Below, piece by piece: positions 1 to 8,265 of a DNA stretch of 64,000 nt. The first letter of the stretch is position 1. Each line of letters begins with the position of its first letter. Under the pieces are notes generated by a model. That model made no database searches and had not been told where the DNA came from. It saw only the letters and a list, made by a program, of their open reading frames with translations. The stretch covers positions 124,001 through 188,000 of the forward strand of contig NZ_CP036299.1 in the NCBI RefSeq assembly GCF_007752345.1. The letters are read 5' to 3'. The DNA comes from Planctopirus ephydatiae. Its GTDB lineage: Bacteria; Planctomycetota; Planctomycetia; Planctomycetales; Planctomycetaceae. A program made the position numbers and the translations under genes.

Positions 1-773
1 AGTTTGACAATCCGCTGATCTTCGGGAATATCCTTCGGGTTGTCGGTGCTGAAGGGACTCCAGATTGAAAAGAGGACCCGCCGCTCGTTGGGCCCGTTGA
101 CTTGAATGCCAAAGTAACCTTCTCCAAACCCATTGGCCATGAAGTACGAACCCATCGTATCCTGGCCTGCAGGGACGGTGAGTTCGCTGTAGCCGTACTG
201 AACCTTGATCTCCTTGGGCATCTGATAAGTAAGATGAACAGAAGGCCCCCGGCGGCCCCAGTAGAACATGTTCCCTTCGTTGTTGCGGACATACTCGACC
301 TTGAGCCCCGGTGTTTCGCTGGTCACAACGACGTTGGCAATTTCGGCAAAGACTTTGCCTGTGCGTGCTTCGCCCTGGAGATCGACACGCACATAGCCTG
401 GCTCGGTGATTTTGAGCTTGCCGACGACATGATTTTTGAGTTCGTTGCCGGTGAGCGTCACGGGCCATTTCTGGTCGCCCGAAGAGACGAGCAGGCTTGA
501 AGTGCCCTCGGGAACCAGTGCATTGAGTGACAGTTCGACTTCGGCCGGCTGATCGACGCGGAAGTAGATGGAGTAACGGTCGCTGGCATTCGACCAGGAG
601 AAGTTGCCGCCACGGCGGGAAATACGGACTTCATTCTCTGGATCAATCGAATAGATGTTCCCCGCCACCGGGATCTTCCATTCAGCCGCCTGGGCCAAGG
701 CCCCCAGCGTGCTCAGTGCCCCTAGTATGCTCAGGGAGAGTACAGCAAAGCCCATGAAAACAGATCGCAGCAC
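1..773 (-). CDS. Secreted DUF5077/DUF3472-type protein, C-terminus cut by window edge
   Basis: Only the N-terminal 257 or so codons are present; the gene runs off the left edge. The translation opens with a signal peptide (VLRSVFMGFAVLSLSILG, ending near LAQA), followed by a beta-rich DUF5077-like part and then the start of a DUF3472-like domain (NNEGNMFYWGRRGPSVHL, later YFGIQVNGPNERRVLFSIW). Proteins of this architecture are secreted and probably bind or process carbohydrate; no enzymatic role is established here. I chose the GTG at 773 because GGGGAGA lies six bases upstream and it adds the arginine a signal peptide needs; ATG at 755 is the alternative. Family assignment is by remembered motif pattern. 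Confidence 0.7.
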   Translation of the reverse strand, partial: MLRSVFMGFAVLSLSILGALSTLGALAQAAEWKIPVAGNIYSIDPENEVRISRRGGNFSWSNASDRYSIYFRVDQPAEVELSLNALVPEGTSSLLVSSGDQKWPVTLTGNELKNHVVGKLKITEPGYVRVDLQGEARTGKVFAEIANVVVTSETPGLKVEYVRNNEGNMFYWGRRGPSVHLTYQMPKEIKVQYGYSELTVPAGQDTMGSYFMANGFGEGYFGIQVNGPNERRVLFSIWSPFSTDNPKDIPEDQRIVK

Positions 774-870
774 GGCATTTCTCCCCTGGAATTCGCTCAC
801 GGAAACCTGATGAGGAAATCATGGGCCGAAAGCGCGCCAGGTGTCAACCATTCGACAGGCAGGTAGGGAC

Positions 871-895
871 AAAAGATCAATTTTTTTGATCTTTT
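871..895 (-). terminator. AT-rich perfect hairpin, possible terminator of the methyltransferase
   Basis: AAAAGATCAA, a five-base T loop and TTGATCTTTT form a perfect 10-bp stem between the methyltransferase stop (935) and the upstream divergent-side gene start (773). It lies downstream of the methyltransferase on the minus strand. The stem is AT-rich, so it could also be a regulator-binding palindrome. Confidence 0.4.
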
Positions 896-934
896 ATAAC
901 ATTCGGATTAAGCGAAATGGCCCTCCGACCAATC

Positions 935-1708
935 TCATTGCCCCACAAAGAGTTCGGTCTGGTACTTCATGAGCACCTCGCCATCTTTGGCATGGCGGGC
1001 AAAAATGGAACGTAAGTCAAGAAGCATATTGGCATGTCCCGACTGGGCTTCGAGGGGCACATACGAGGCCGACATCAGCAGCCCTCTCAAGTCTTCATAG
1101 GTGAGCCACTTTTCGTGGGGGATTTCGAAGGTTTGGTAGCTCCCATTGCTGCCGGTTTGTCCATTGCCAAAGAAGTCATCGAGACGCTGCTGATCCCGAT
1201 GAGAATCCCGGATGGCGGCGTAATCCCGGCCGTAGGTACAGAGCAGTTGTTCGTATTCTTCGAGAAACTTTGAGCCCTGCGTTTGTCGATGATTCCAAAT
1301 TAGCGCCACCCAGCCTTGCGGTTTGAGAATTCTTCGAACCTCAAGGCGAGTAGCCGCAATGTTGAACCAGTGAAAAGCCTGCGCAGCGACGACCAGATCG
1401 ATGGCAGCATCTGGCAAAGTGGTCGCTTCGGCAGTTCCTTCGACGATGTGCAAGCGAGCCTGGTCGCCGAAAAGCTCCCTGGCGGCCTGACGCATCGATC
1501 GATTGGGTTCGACGGCGTAAACCTCGTTGCCATGCTCCAGAAAAAGCTGCGATGAAATTCCCGTTCCCGCACCGAGATCGGCGACCACCCACTGCGTATT
1601 GAACCCCGTCACCTGCTGCAGGACCGATAGCACCTCTGGCGGATACCCGGGCCGATATTTCCGGTAGTTTTCGACGCGATTGGTGAATCGATTCAAGGAA
1701 TCGGTCAT
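935..1708 (-). CDS. Class I SAM-dependent methyltransferase (type 11)
   Basis: A 257-residue Rossmann methyltransferase of the type-11/UbiE-like group. The SAM-binding motif I is visible as VADLGAGTGISSQLFL, followed by an acidic end of strand beta-2 (VYAVEPN), the motif around AAIDLVVAAQAFHWF, and RRILKPQGWVALIWN. The N-terminal NRVENYRKYRPGYP is typical of the group that includes uncharacterised ubiquinone/menaquinone-like methyltransferases. The reading frame continues 19 codons upstream to 1765, but the ATG at 1708 gives the conserved N-terminus and has AGAAGA upstream. The substrate cannot be told from sequence; the gene stands alone. Confidence 0.85.
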   Translation of the reverse strand: MTDSLNRFTNRVENYRKYRPGYPPEVLSVLQQVTGFNTQWVVADLGAGTGISSQLFLEHGNEVYAVEPNRSMRQAARELFGDQARLHIVEGTAEATTLPDAAIDLVVAAQAFHWFNIAATRLEVRRILKPQGWVALIWNHRQTQGSKFLEEYEQLLCTYGRDYAAIRDSHRDQQRLDDFFGNGQTGSNGSYQTFEIPHEKWLTYEDLRGLLMSASYVPLEAQSGHANMLLDLRSIFARHAKDGEVLMKYQTELFVGQ

Positions 1709-1953
1709 GTCAAGTTTTCTTCTGAGTTTACTGGCGGAAATGTCGGGCGAGTGGAACTGATGCATCGATTGTACGCTGAGTTCCCTCGTGGTTTGTATTC
1801 GCTGGCCCGCAGTTTCTCGTGCAGAATCAGCACGAGGGGCTGTTCACAGGTCGGGCGGGGACTTTATGATCTTGTCTTGCTGGTTGTTTGCCACGTGATG
1901 GTCGACAGGTCGCTTGCTCCCATCTTCGACTGCTTTCTGAAAGCCATGTTGCC

Positions 1954-2508
1954 ATGCCATCGTCTGCTTGCCGAACTTTGCCTGGGGATTTTCGCGCCAG
2001 GTGCTGCATCCGGAATGTTGCCATGGTCGTGGCGTGCCTGGTCTCTGGTTCGATGATTGAGGGCTGGATGATCCATGGTTGGATGAGCGTGGGGTCGCGG
2101 AGCCTGCAGGCCTCCGATTTGAATCTCACCCGGATCTCGGGGACATGGCAGGTCGATTCGGCCACGACCGATGTGCTGCGTTCAACCGTCCTCCCTTACA
2201 AAGATTACCTGATTGAGATTGATGGAAACAAAGTTCGGATTGAAAAGCCCGATTCGATTCTGCCCGTTGCGACTTTAGGGCTGCGGGTGAAGCCGGGCCG
2301 CCTGCTCGATGAGCCGATGCAGTTCGACTTGTACGATGCCCAGAATAACCATGTCTATCAGGGCATTTACCGGTTGAACGGTTCGCAACTGGAGTTGTGC
2401 CTGGCCCCGTATGGAAAAACAGCGGTGGATGACAACCGACCCGAAAACTTTATCCCCAAAACGGGCGATGGCGCGACACTCGTCCGGCTGCACTGGGTGA
2501 GAAGATAA
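1954..2508 (+). CDS. Secreted TIGR03067-like planctomycete protein
   Basis: A short protein with a hydrophobic N-terminal stretch (MVVACLVSGSMIEGW) followed by ISGTWQVDSATTD, then a beta-rich body ending in GDGATLVRLHWVRR. The GTW motif near the start and the I-x-G-x-x-L-x-L-C-L-A pattern near the end match the TIGR03067 domain, common in planctomycetes and of unknown function. The start is uncertain: ATG at 1954 places two arginines before the hydrophobic segment, ATG at 2023 begins at it, and the frame is open back to 1888. No ribosome binding site decides the matter. Confidence 0.6.
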   Translation: MPSSACRTLPGDFRARCCIRNVAMVVACLVSGSMIEGWMIHGWMSVGSRSLQASDLNLTRISGTWQVDSATTDVLRSTVLPYKDYLIEIDGNKVRIEKPDSILPVATLGLRVKPGRLLDEPMQFDLYDAQNNHVYQGIYRLNGSQLELCLAPYGKTAVDDNRPENFIPKTGDGATLVRLHWVRR

Positions 2509-3028
2509 GTAGGCGTGAGACGGTAAGCCGGGAATTCGACGACTGACTTGTCGATACAACGCAGCTTCAATGTCTGTGATGAGTTGGCAGGGCGAGAGCG
2601 AGAGGCTGGTGCATTCCGTCGGAACGGCAGGTACCCGACGTGAGGAAATGCAGTTTCACCACGAAGGCTCGAAAGCACGATGGGGTTGGGAGGGTGGTTA
2701 TGTGACCCCGGGCATATCGTCGTGTCGCATGGCGCGGCTGCTTCTTGTCGTACGGTGAACGACAACCCGGCCACGAGTTGGCCGGGCCACTCGACGAGAG
2801 ATGATACCCAATCGTATCACTAGCGACCGGCCTCTATCTTTACCCCCCAGCCCCGCTTCGCGCCTCACCTGTTATTTGCGTTCTGGCAGCGGAAGCCCCG
2901 AACGTAGATGAACGACTGACCTCCGTCCGCTGCCCCCAGCCCCGTCAGGGGCGCAACAGGGGGTGATAGGGTGAGGGGGCAGGAAAGTCGCTGCCCGAAA
3001 AATTGTGGTTGTTCGGGAGGCCTGCCAA
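2509..3028. other. Intergenic stretch with dispersed-repeat fragments, no gene seen
   Basis: No reading frame here looks like a protein. The segment at 2762-2792 (ACAACCCGGCCACGAGTTGG and onward) matches one at 42536-42566, and a GC-rich inverted run lies around 2935-2985. These look like the host's small intergenic repeats. Confidence 0.5.
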
Positions 3029-3331
3029 ATGCGCCCTGTTGTTCATGAATCGATGAAAGCAAATGTTCCCCAGCAGGGAAGTTCTGGAGAAAAGGAACTG
3101 TTTTGCGGGAGTGCACGGTTCGCGCTGGGGGCGAGTGATGCGGGGGAAATTGCCCGCACCGTCGCGATTGCCGGTGGGTCGGCAGCACTGGTGGCGCTCC
3201 TGGAGATTCTCAGTTCGTTCCACTTTGGCACCTGGAACGCCTTCTTTACCGCTCTGTTCACCGTCGTCATTCGACTGGTGCAGCAGTGGAGCACAGATAC
3301 ACGCCGCGTAACACACCCCTGGCACGATTGA
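3029..3331 (+). CDS. Small membrane protein, holin-like candidate
   Basis: A 100-residue protein with a polar N-terminal third and two hydrophobic helices (about IARTVAIAGGSAALVALLEIL and TWNAFFTALFTVVIRLVQQW), ending in a basic tail. GGGAGG ten bases before the ATG at 3029 supports this start. It opens the plus-strand block that ends with the terminase genes, and its size and two-helix layout suit a phage holin, but there is no sequence signature that proves lysis function. It could equally be a general small membrane protein of the particle locus. Confidence 0.6.
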   Translation: MRPVVHESMKANVPQQGSSGEKELFCGSARFALGASDAGEIARTVAIAGGSAALVALLEILSSFHFGTWNAFFTALFTVVIRLVQQWSTDTRRVTHPWHD

Positions 3332-3425
3332 TCCAGCGTGATCGTCGGCGCGATGTCGTCAACCGGGCAATCAACCTGTGCCCGTCTCTTTCGTTAAGCC
3401 GCTGTTCTCGTAGGGTGCTCTTAGC

Positions 3426-3830
3426 ATGTTCACTCGTCTGGTGTTTGTTCGTGGTCTGTCGGTTCTGGCAGTCATCTCGCTTCTGGCTGGTGGCTGGCAT
3501 GTGGCGCAAATGGTCACAGGGATGGCAGAGCGCTCGCTCGGCAACTATCTGCTGACTGTTTTTCCGTGGGTGGCGGCAATCGTGCTCTGGCCCCTCATTC
3601 GCTGGCTGAATTCTGAGCAGCCAGGACCTGATACCGAAGAAGGCGATGTCAAAACGCCCTCCTTCGAGCCCGTGGTGCAGTCGCTGGATGTTCTGCATCA
3701 CTACTTCCCCGCTTCCTCACCGGCTCAAGAACAGCTGCTGGAACTGGCGAAAGCTGCCATGGCTCAGCGTTACGACAACCGCCAGAGATCCGCGACAGCC
3801 AGGAAATCAGTACGCGGTTCCGTGCGCTAG
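3426..3830 (+). CDS. Small protein with two membrane segments
   Basis: A 134-residue protein with an N-terminal helix (LSVLAVISLLAGGWHVAQM) and a second helix (LLTVFPWVAAIVLWPLIRWL), followed by a soluble acidic-then-basic tail. I do not recognise the family. It lies 94 bases after the previous small membrane gene on the same strand, in the block leading to the terminase genes, so a role in lysis or anchoring is a contextual guess only. Confidence 0.55.
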   Translation: MFTRLVFVRGLSVLAVISLLAGGWHVAQMVTGMAERSLGNYLLTVFPWVAAIVLWPLIRWLNSEQPGPDTEEGDVKTPSFEPVVQSLDVLHHYFPASSPAQEQLLELAKAAMAQRYDNRQRSATARKSVRGSVR

Positions 3831-4033
3831 CCCAAGCCCTCGCCCACGGCTTCCTGAATCTCTGGTTTCATCTCCGTTTCCTTTCTCAGAGAACCTGTCT
3901 CATGGCTTTTCGACGTTGTTTTCGTGCAGGGCGGGTGCAAAGTGCTGCCGCCGCTGGATGGTTCGAAGCCGCTCCTTCGAAGTGCGAGAGTCCACGCGCC
4001 CCACTCTCGCTTCTGTTGCCGCGTGTTCCCACC

Positions 4034-4471
4034 ATGGGGTTTCCCTTCTCCCCCGGGCCTGCCTGTGCTCCGACACGCGTGCTTCCAGCGACAGCCCGAC
4101 GGTTGATTTTCGGTCTGATGGGAAGTTTTCTCCTCGCTTCCCTCGCTGGCTGCCTGACACCCGCCCTGCACGATGATCACCCACGTCCCGAAGTTCCTCT
4201 TTCTACCGATGGAGAGTTGGCCCGAAAGGCGTTGCGAACTTATGCCGCCGGGCTGCAGCAAGCCTTTGGCGAAGCGAGCCAGCGGTCAGAACTTCTCCCG
4301 GCTGAGCTGCACGAAAGTCTCAGCGCACGCATTTCGACCATTCGGCGTGCCGCCTTCGCACCGATTGATGCCCGGCTCGAAGAAGTGATGAATCGCCAGC
4401 CACTCGATGAGCTTGAGGCTCGAAATCTGTTGAAAGAACTCTCTCAAGGTTTTGCTGCAGCGATCCCCTGA
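4034..4471 (+). CDS. Small lipoprotein
   Basis: The protein has a basic N-terminus, a hydrophobic run (LIFGLMGSFLLASLAGC) and a clear lipobox LAGC, so the mature protein would begin at that cysteine. The rest is about 100 mostly helical residues, with no recognised domain. ATG at 4034 is preferred; the frame is open back to 3902, where the extra sequence is low in complexity and unlike a signal. Position after two small membrane proteins and before a protease recalls phage lysis cassettes, where a lipoprotein can be an outer-membrane spanin, but homology is not shown. Confidence 0.6.
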   Translation: MGFPFSPGPACAPTRVLPATARRLIFGLMGSFLLASLAGCLTPALHDDHPRPEVPLSTDGELARKALRTYAAGLQQAFGEASQRSELLPAELHESLSARISTIRRAAFAPIDARLEEVMNRQPLDELEARNLLKELSQGFAAAIP

Positions 4472-4543
4472 GGAAGCTGAGTTTCTGCATCGCGAAACTC
4501 GACTTCGAGCCATGGTTTTCGCCTTTTTTGTGGGGAACATTTC

Positions 4544-5356
4544 ATGAATCAATTTGGTTGGCGCGACGATCTGGAAGAGCGTCTGCTGCTGTCGGCAGCT
4601 TCTCAAGCTCCGCTGACGAGGTCATTCTCGGTCAGCGATGCTCCTCTGGAAATCGATCCTCGCCCATGGCATCGCATTGAAATGCAGGGGTCTCTGGGAA
4701 GCTGCCAGGGGCATGCCCTGTCGAGCGTGGGAGAAATGGCCTATCACCTCGCCAGTGGGCGCGTGACGCAGTTCTCACCTCTGTTTGCCTATTACGCCAC
4801 ACAGCAGATCGATGGGCTTCTGGGGCGCGATCAGGGGAGCACCATTCATGGAGGTGTCCAATGTGCCCGGCAATATGGCTTCTGCCCGCTAGAGGTGTTC
4901 CCGAACCCCGTCCCCTTGCGCTACACCGGTGTGATTCCTCAAGCCGCATGGCCCGCAGCGGCACCGTTTCGCATCCGGTCGCACACTGTCTGCACTTCCT
5001 ATGACGATGTCTGGTCATTTCTCGCAGCCGGGCAAGGAGGAGTGGTGGCTGGCCTGGGCTGGAACAACAGCCTCACGCCGCGTCAGGGGCGCATTGAAAG
5101 TTATCGCCCGGGCGGTGGCGGGCATGCCGTCGCATTTCTGGGATACAGCCGGCGGCGCGATGCCCAGCAACGACCTTATCTCTGGCTGGCCAACAGCTGG
5201 TCAGAGGAGTGGGGAGATGACGGCTGGGCCGAGGTTGCTCCACAGGCTGTGGAATCGATGCTCGCTGATCGCCGGACTGTCATGGTGGGGCTGTCTGATC
5301 TCAGTCTGCCAACACCAAGACCCATTCCCTGGCGAGAAAAATCGATCTTCGAGTGA
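4544..5356 (+). CDS. Papain-like (C1) cysteine protease
   Basis: A 270-residue C1-family peptidase fold. The catalytic set can be read directly: oxyanion Gln48 and nucleophile Cys54 in QGSLGSCQGHA, His194 in GGGGHAVAFLGY, and Asn217 in LWLANSWSEEWGDDGW. The Gln-Cys spacing of six equals that of papain; the usual W-A-F after the cysteine is replaced by Q-G-H. No signal peptide or propeptide of usual length is visible, so secretion would need another route such as a holin. It sits 72 bases after the lipoprotein gene and ahead of the terminase genes. Protease assignment is firm; substrate is unknown (particle maturation, host envelope, or tail entry are possible). Confidence 0.8.
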   Translation: MNQFGWRDDLEERLLLSAASQAPLTRSFSVSDAPLEIDPRPWHRIEMQGSLGSCQGHALSSVGEMAYHLASGRVTQFSPLFAYYATQQIDGLLGRDQGSTIHGGVQCARQYGFCPLEVFPNPVPLRYTGVIPQAAWPAAAPFRIRSHTVCTSYDDVWSFLAAGQGGVVAGLGWNNSLTPRQGRIESYRPGGGGHAVAFLGYSRRRDAQQRPYLWLANSWSEEWGDDGWAEVAPQAVESMLADRRTVMVGLSDLSLPTPRPIPWREKSIFE

Positions 5357-5433
5357 GCCCCGCACCCGCTGAGTCGCTCGCGCGATTTTATTTACATCCA
5401 GTTTCCAAACACTCTTTGTTTCAGGGGAGAATC

Positions 5434-6336
5434 ATGTTCCGGAGCATCACCTTCTCGCTGATCTATCCCATGTGGCTATCCATATGGTTGGCCACTGGCC
5501 CACAGGCAGGGGCGCATCCGCAGGTCGAGACGGAAGAAGCTCTTTCGCAGTCATCTTCTGGGGCATGGCCATCACTCTTTGCTGAGGCAGCAAGCCCCGC
5601 GAGTCCTGTGAATGCAGCTCAGCATTCTCGTGCATTGCAGTGGCTGGTGTTCTACGGCCCGGGCTGTGTCCCCTGCACGCGCGCTATGCACGATTTTCAG
5701 CCCTGGTTGAAGGCCAGTGGCTGGGAGGTGAGCGATGTTCCCCAGGCTCATATCCGCTTGATCGACGCCACTCGCGAACCGTTGCTGGCACAGCGATTTC
5801 AGATCGAAGCGTGGCCCACCTTTGTGCTCGTTCATGAGGGAAAAATCCTCGAGCGGCACACGTCGTATCCGGGGCGGCAATTCCTGGCAGATCGCTATCT
5901 GGCAGCATCTGCTCGAGTTCGTGACCAGCGAAGCTTTACCAGTGATGAGCCCATGGGTGCGATCTCGATGGGCACGCTGCCCAATACGTCTCGGGAAGTG
6001 GCCAGGTTGCTGGAATCGACCCGGCCTCTGCTCGAAGCGGGATTGATCTTCGAAGGCCGTCTCCTGCCAGCCAGCCAGAAGGGAGCCGGTAATCTGCCAG
6101 CCAGTACCACGATTTCACTCACCGAATCAGCAGCTATCCGGCTGTACTGGCCACTCGTGTTTCGCTTATCGAGGCAGCAAAACTCACTCCATGTCGATTT
6201 CGAGAAGCCGTATCCCCAGTTCCGCATGTCGAACATCTTTCCTGTCGAACAATCGATTGAAGGGCTCACAGCCACCACGCAATCTCTCACTATCGAGTTG
6301 CCCCGCATGATTGACCTCAAGTGGCAGCTCGATTGA
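5434..6336 (+). CDS. Secreted thioredoxin-fold protein
   Basis: About 300 residues. The start at 5434 is preceded by AGGGGAG and gives a signal peptide (MFRSITFSLIYPMWLSIWLA, then TGPQAGA). A thioredoxin-like domain follows with the redox motif GPGCVPCTRAMHDF and the cis-proline segment AWPTFVLVHEGK. The C-terminal 120 residues are beta-rich and unrecognised. It would act outside the cytoplasmic membrane, perhaps reducing or forming disulfides in other envelope proteins. It lies between the cysteine protease and the ABC ATPase on the same strand, which is an unusual neighbour for a phage-type block. Confidence 0.7.
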   Translation: MFRSITFSLIYPMWLSIWLATGPQAGAHPQVETEEALSQSSSGAWPSLFAEAASPASPVNAAQHSRALQWLVFYGPGCVPCTRAMHDFQPWLKASGWEVSDVPQAHIRLIDATREPLLAQRFQIEAWPTFVLVHEGKILERHTSYPGRQFLADRYLAASARVRDQRSFTSDEPMGAISMGTLPNTSREVARLLESTRPLLEAGLIFEGRLLPASQKGAGNLPASTTISLTESAAIRLYWPLVFRLSRQQNSLHVDFEKPYPQFRMSNIFPVEQSIEGLTATTQSLTIELPRMIDLKWQLD

Positions 6337-6423
6337 TCGCACCTCAATTAATCGCCCATGGTGGAATGGCTCCACCATTTCTCTGTGGTCATCGTTCACG
6401 CCGGTCTTACTGGATCTCCTGAC

Positions 6424-7314
6424 ATGCTGCTCAATATCTGCTACCACATCGCCCCTAAGACACCGACCGTTCAGGCCTCGATGGTTTGCGATCACTTCGG
6501 GCTGACACTTGATGGCCAGCAGCAGGTGATTGCCCGCGATCTGGAACTTCCGGTCACTTCCGGAAATCTCATTGCCTTCATCGGCCCCTCGGGTTCTGGT
6601 AAGTCGTCACTCATGCGGGCCGTCGCTGCAGAGCTGAATTCATCGGGTTATGGAGAAGTGCTGTGGCTTGATCATCTGCCGCAGGTTTCGTCACTTGTGG
6701 CCGACGCATTGGCTCTGCCGCCACTGGACGCCTTTCGACTGCTGGCCCAGTGCGGTCTGGCCGAGCCACAACTTCTTTTGCGAACACCCGATGAACTCAG
6801 CGATGGCCAGAGATTTCGCTTTCGCCTCGCACAAAGTGTCGCCGAGTCGCTTCGTCGACAAAGTCAGCGTGCATCACAGGGCACCTGGATTGTGGCCGAT
6901 GAATTCACTTCGCCACTTGATCGCACGTTAGCCAAAGTGATTGCCCGCAACTGGCATTCCCTGTTGCGCCAACATCGCCTCGGTGGCCTCGTGGCCACCA
7001 CACACACCGATATTCTCGACGACCTCGAGCCCGACCTCATCGTCACCTGCAGTCACGACGCGCCGCCTCAGCTTTCCGGCCCGGCCGCCTCGCCGACATT
7101 CTCGTCCGCAACATGGTCCGCACAGCAGACCCTACCGGAGGCCGATGCCCCCACGCCCGCCGTAAAAAAAAAGAAATCAGCTTCTTCCACGAGCTGGCCC
7201 TCACCACCGGAACGAAACGCGACTGGGCGTATTTTGCTCGGTGGCATTACCGCTCGCACTCCGTCGGCATCGTCCGCTTCGTCACGATTCTCTGGCATCT
7301 CCACGAACCGATAG
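6424..7314 (+). CDS. ABC-type ATPase, N-terminal half of a COG2401-like ATPase-acetyltransferase
   Basis: A soluble ABC ATPase domain with Walker A GPSGSGKS (residues 54-61 from the ATG at 6424), a signature LSDGQ, Walker B WIVADE and an H-loop VATTHTD. There are no membrane segments, so this is not a usual transporter. In COG2401 proteins such an ATPase is fused to a GNAT acetyltransferase; here that second half lies in the -1 frame directly after an A9 run at 7164. In the zero frame the protein continues past the run into about 45 low-complexity residues and stops at 7314. The frame is also open upstream to an ATG at 6358. The pair precedes the terminase genes. Confidence 0.75.
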   Translation: MLLNICYHIAPKTPTVQASMVCDHFGLTLDGQQQVIARDLELPVTSGNLIAFIGPSGSGKSSLMRAVAAELNSSGYGEVLWLDHLPQVSSLVADALALPPLDAFRLLAQCGLAEPQLLLRTPDELSDGQRFRFRLAQSVAESLRRQSQRASQGTWIVADEFTSPLDRTLAKVIARNWHSLLRQHRLGGLVATTHTDILDDLEPDLIVTCSHDAPPQLSGPAASPTFSSATWSAQQTLPEADAPTPAVKKKKSASSTSWPSPPERNATGRILLGGITARTPSASSASSRFSGISTNR

Positions 7315-7835
7315 GCATCTGTGTCTTCACCAGTGCCCCACTCTCTTTGCGTTTGCGGAACCAGCACTTTGGTCTTTCCGGCCGCTGGACAAGAACCGGC
7401 CTCCAGGCCATCGATCGGCAGTTCTGCCGATTGGCCCGTGTGGTGATTCATCCCACTTATCGAGGAGCCGGGCTGGCGGCTCCTTTTGTTCGCGCCAGTT
7501 GCCAGCATGTTCCCTGGCCCTGGATCGAATCGCTCGCCGAGATGGGGCAGTTCCACCCCTTCTTTGAGAAAGCCGGGTTCCTCAATCTCGGGGAATGTCA
7601 GTCCGCTTCTGCTTCACAAAATGCGCCTTCAAACCATGTTCGGGAGCAGCATTCCCAAATCTACGGCACACGTTCACTTTCGGGTCGCAAGCGATTGATC
7701 ACTCATGAAACGTTCCGCAAAAGCCAACATGCTCACCCCGTCTACTTCCTCTTCGATAATCGAAACTCACCCGCCTACCTTGCCATTTGCCGAAGAGGAA
7801 TCGCCGACAGTCCCCCATCCCATGCTCTGGAATGA
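7113..7835 (+). CDS. GNAT acetyltransferase domain, -1 frame continuation of the ABC ATPase
   Basis: This frame encodes a GNAT-type domain: DWAYFARWHYRSHSVG, RVVIHPTYRGAGLAAPFVRA (the acetyl-CoA binding segment) and FHPFFEKAGFLN. The convincing protein begins around KKKEISFFHEL, just after the A9 run, so the domain is most simply made by ribosomes shifting -1 from the ATPase frame; the ATG at 7113 has no visible ribosome binding site. The C-terminal part after about 7600 is poorly conserved in appearance and overlaps the start of the next gene. Substrate is unknown. If the A run is a sequencing or mutational error, this would be an ordinary fusion or a pseudogene. Confidence 0.65.
   Translation: MVRTADPTGGRCPHARRKKKEISFFHELALTTGTKRDWAYFARWHYRSHSVGIVRFVTILWHLHEPIGICVFTSAPLSLRLRNQHFGLSGRWTRTGLQAIDRQFCRLARVVIHPTYRGAGLAAPFVRASCQHVPWPWIESLAEMGQFHPFFEKAGFLNLGECQSASASQNAPSNHVREQHSQIYGTRSLSGRKRLITHETFRKSQHAHPVYFLFDNRNSPAYLAICRRGIADSPPSHALE
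7164..7173 (+). other. Candidate -1 ribosomal frameshift site (A9-G run)
   Basis: Zero-frame codons read GTA AAA AAA AAG AAA, so the heptamer A AAA AAG sits in the frame needed for tandem tRNA slippage, as at E. coli dnaX. A -1 slip joins the ABC ATPase to the GNAT domain. No stimulatory hairpin or upstream Shine-Dalgarno was established. Confidence 0.55.
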
Positions 7836-8265
7836 ATCACTCGAAGCCACACCACAGCTTCTGAAACCCGCACTGCTCACCAGCGATCAACAGGCTGAGT
7901 TTCTCGAACTTCTCACAAAAGGAGCCAGCCCGTTTGGTGCCTGTGAGAAGCTGGAATGTTCGCAACTGCAACTGGCACTCACACTCGCGCAAGATGCCGA
8001 ATTTTCCGAGAAGCTCAGGGCGATCAAAGAAATTCAGGGGCAGAACGTGGTGGCCATGCTCTATCAGGCGGCCCTCAAGGGAAATGTCACAGCTCAGCAA
8101 TTCTGGCTGCGCCATCAGCCACCAGCCGACTGGCGACTGGCTGCCAGCCCACTGGAAGGACAAGACCTCAGCGATGCCGATCTCTTTGACCGCTGCCGAG
8201 AGGCAGGACTTGACTTCCCGCCTGAACTCACTGCGCGCCTGGCAACTCCTGATCTCGAGGCATAA
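7705..8265 (+). CDS. Phage terminase small subunit-like protein
   Basis: A 186-residue protein whose core reads as a helical DNA-recognition region (FLELLTKGASPFGACEKLEC) followed by a segment typical of small terminase or terminase-adjacent proteins (YQAALKGNVTAQQFWLRHQP, then PADW). Its position directly before the large subunit supports the call; the family is diverse, so homology needs a profile search. The first 39 residues are low in complexity and overlap the GNAT frame; ATG at 7822 would reduce that overlap to 14 bases. The small subunit would select the DNA to be packaged. Confidence 0.6.
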   Translation: MKRSAKANMLTPSTSSSIIETHPPTLPFAEEESPTVPHPMLWNESLEATPQLLKPALLTSDQQAEFLELLTKGASPFGACEKLECSQLQLALTLAQDAEFSEKLRAIKEIQGQNVVAMLYQAALKGNVTAQQFWLRHQPPADWRLAASPLEGQDLSDADLFDRCREAGLDFPPELTARLATPDLEA

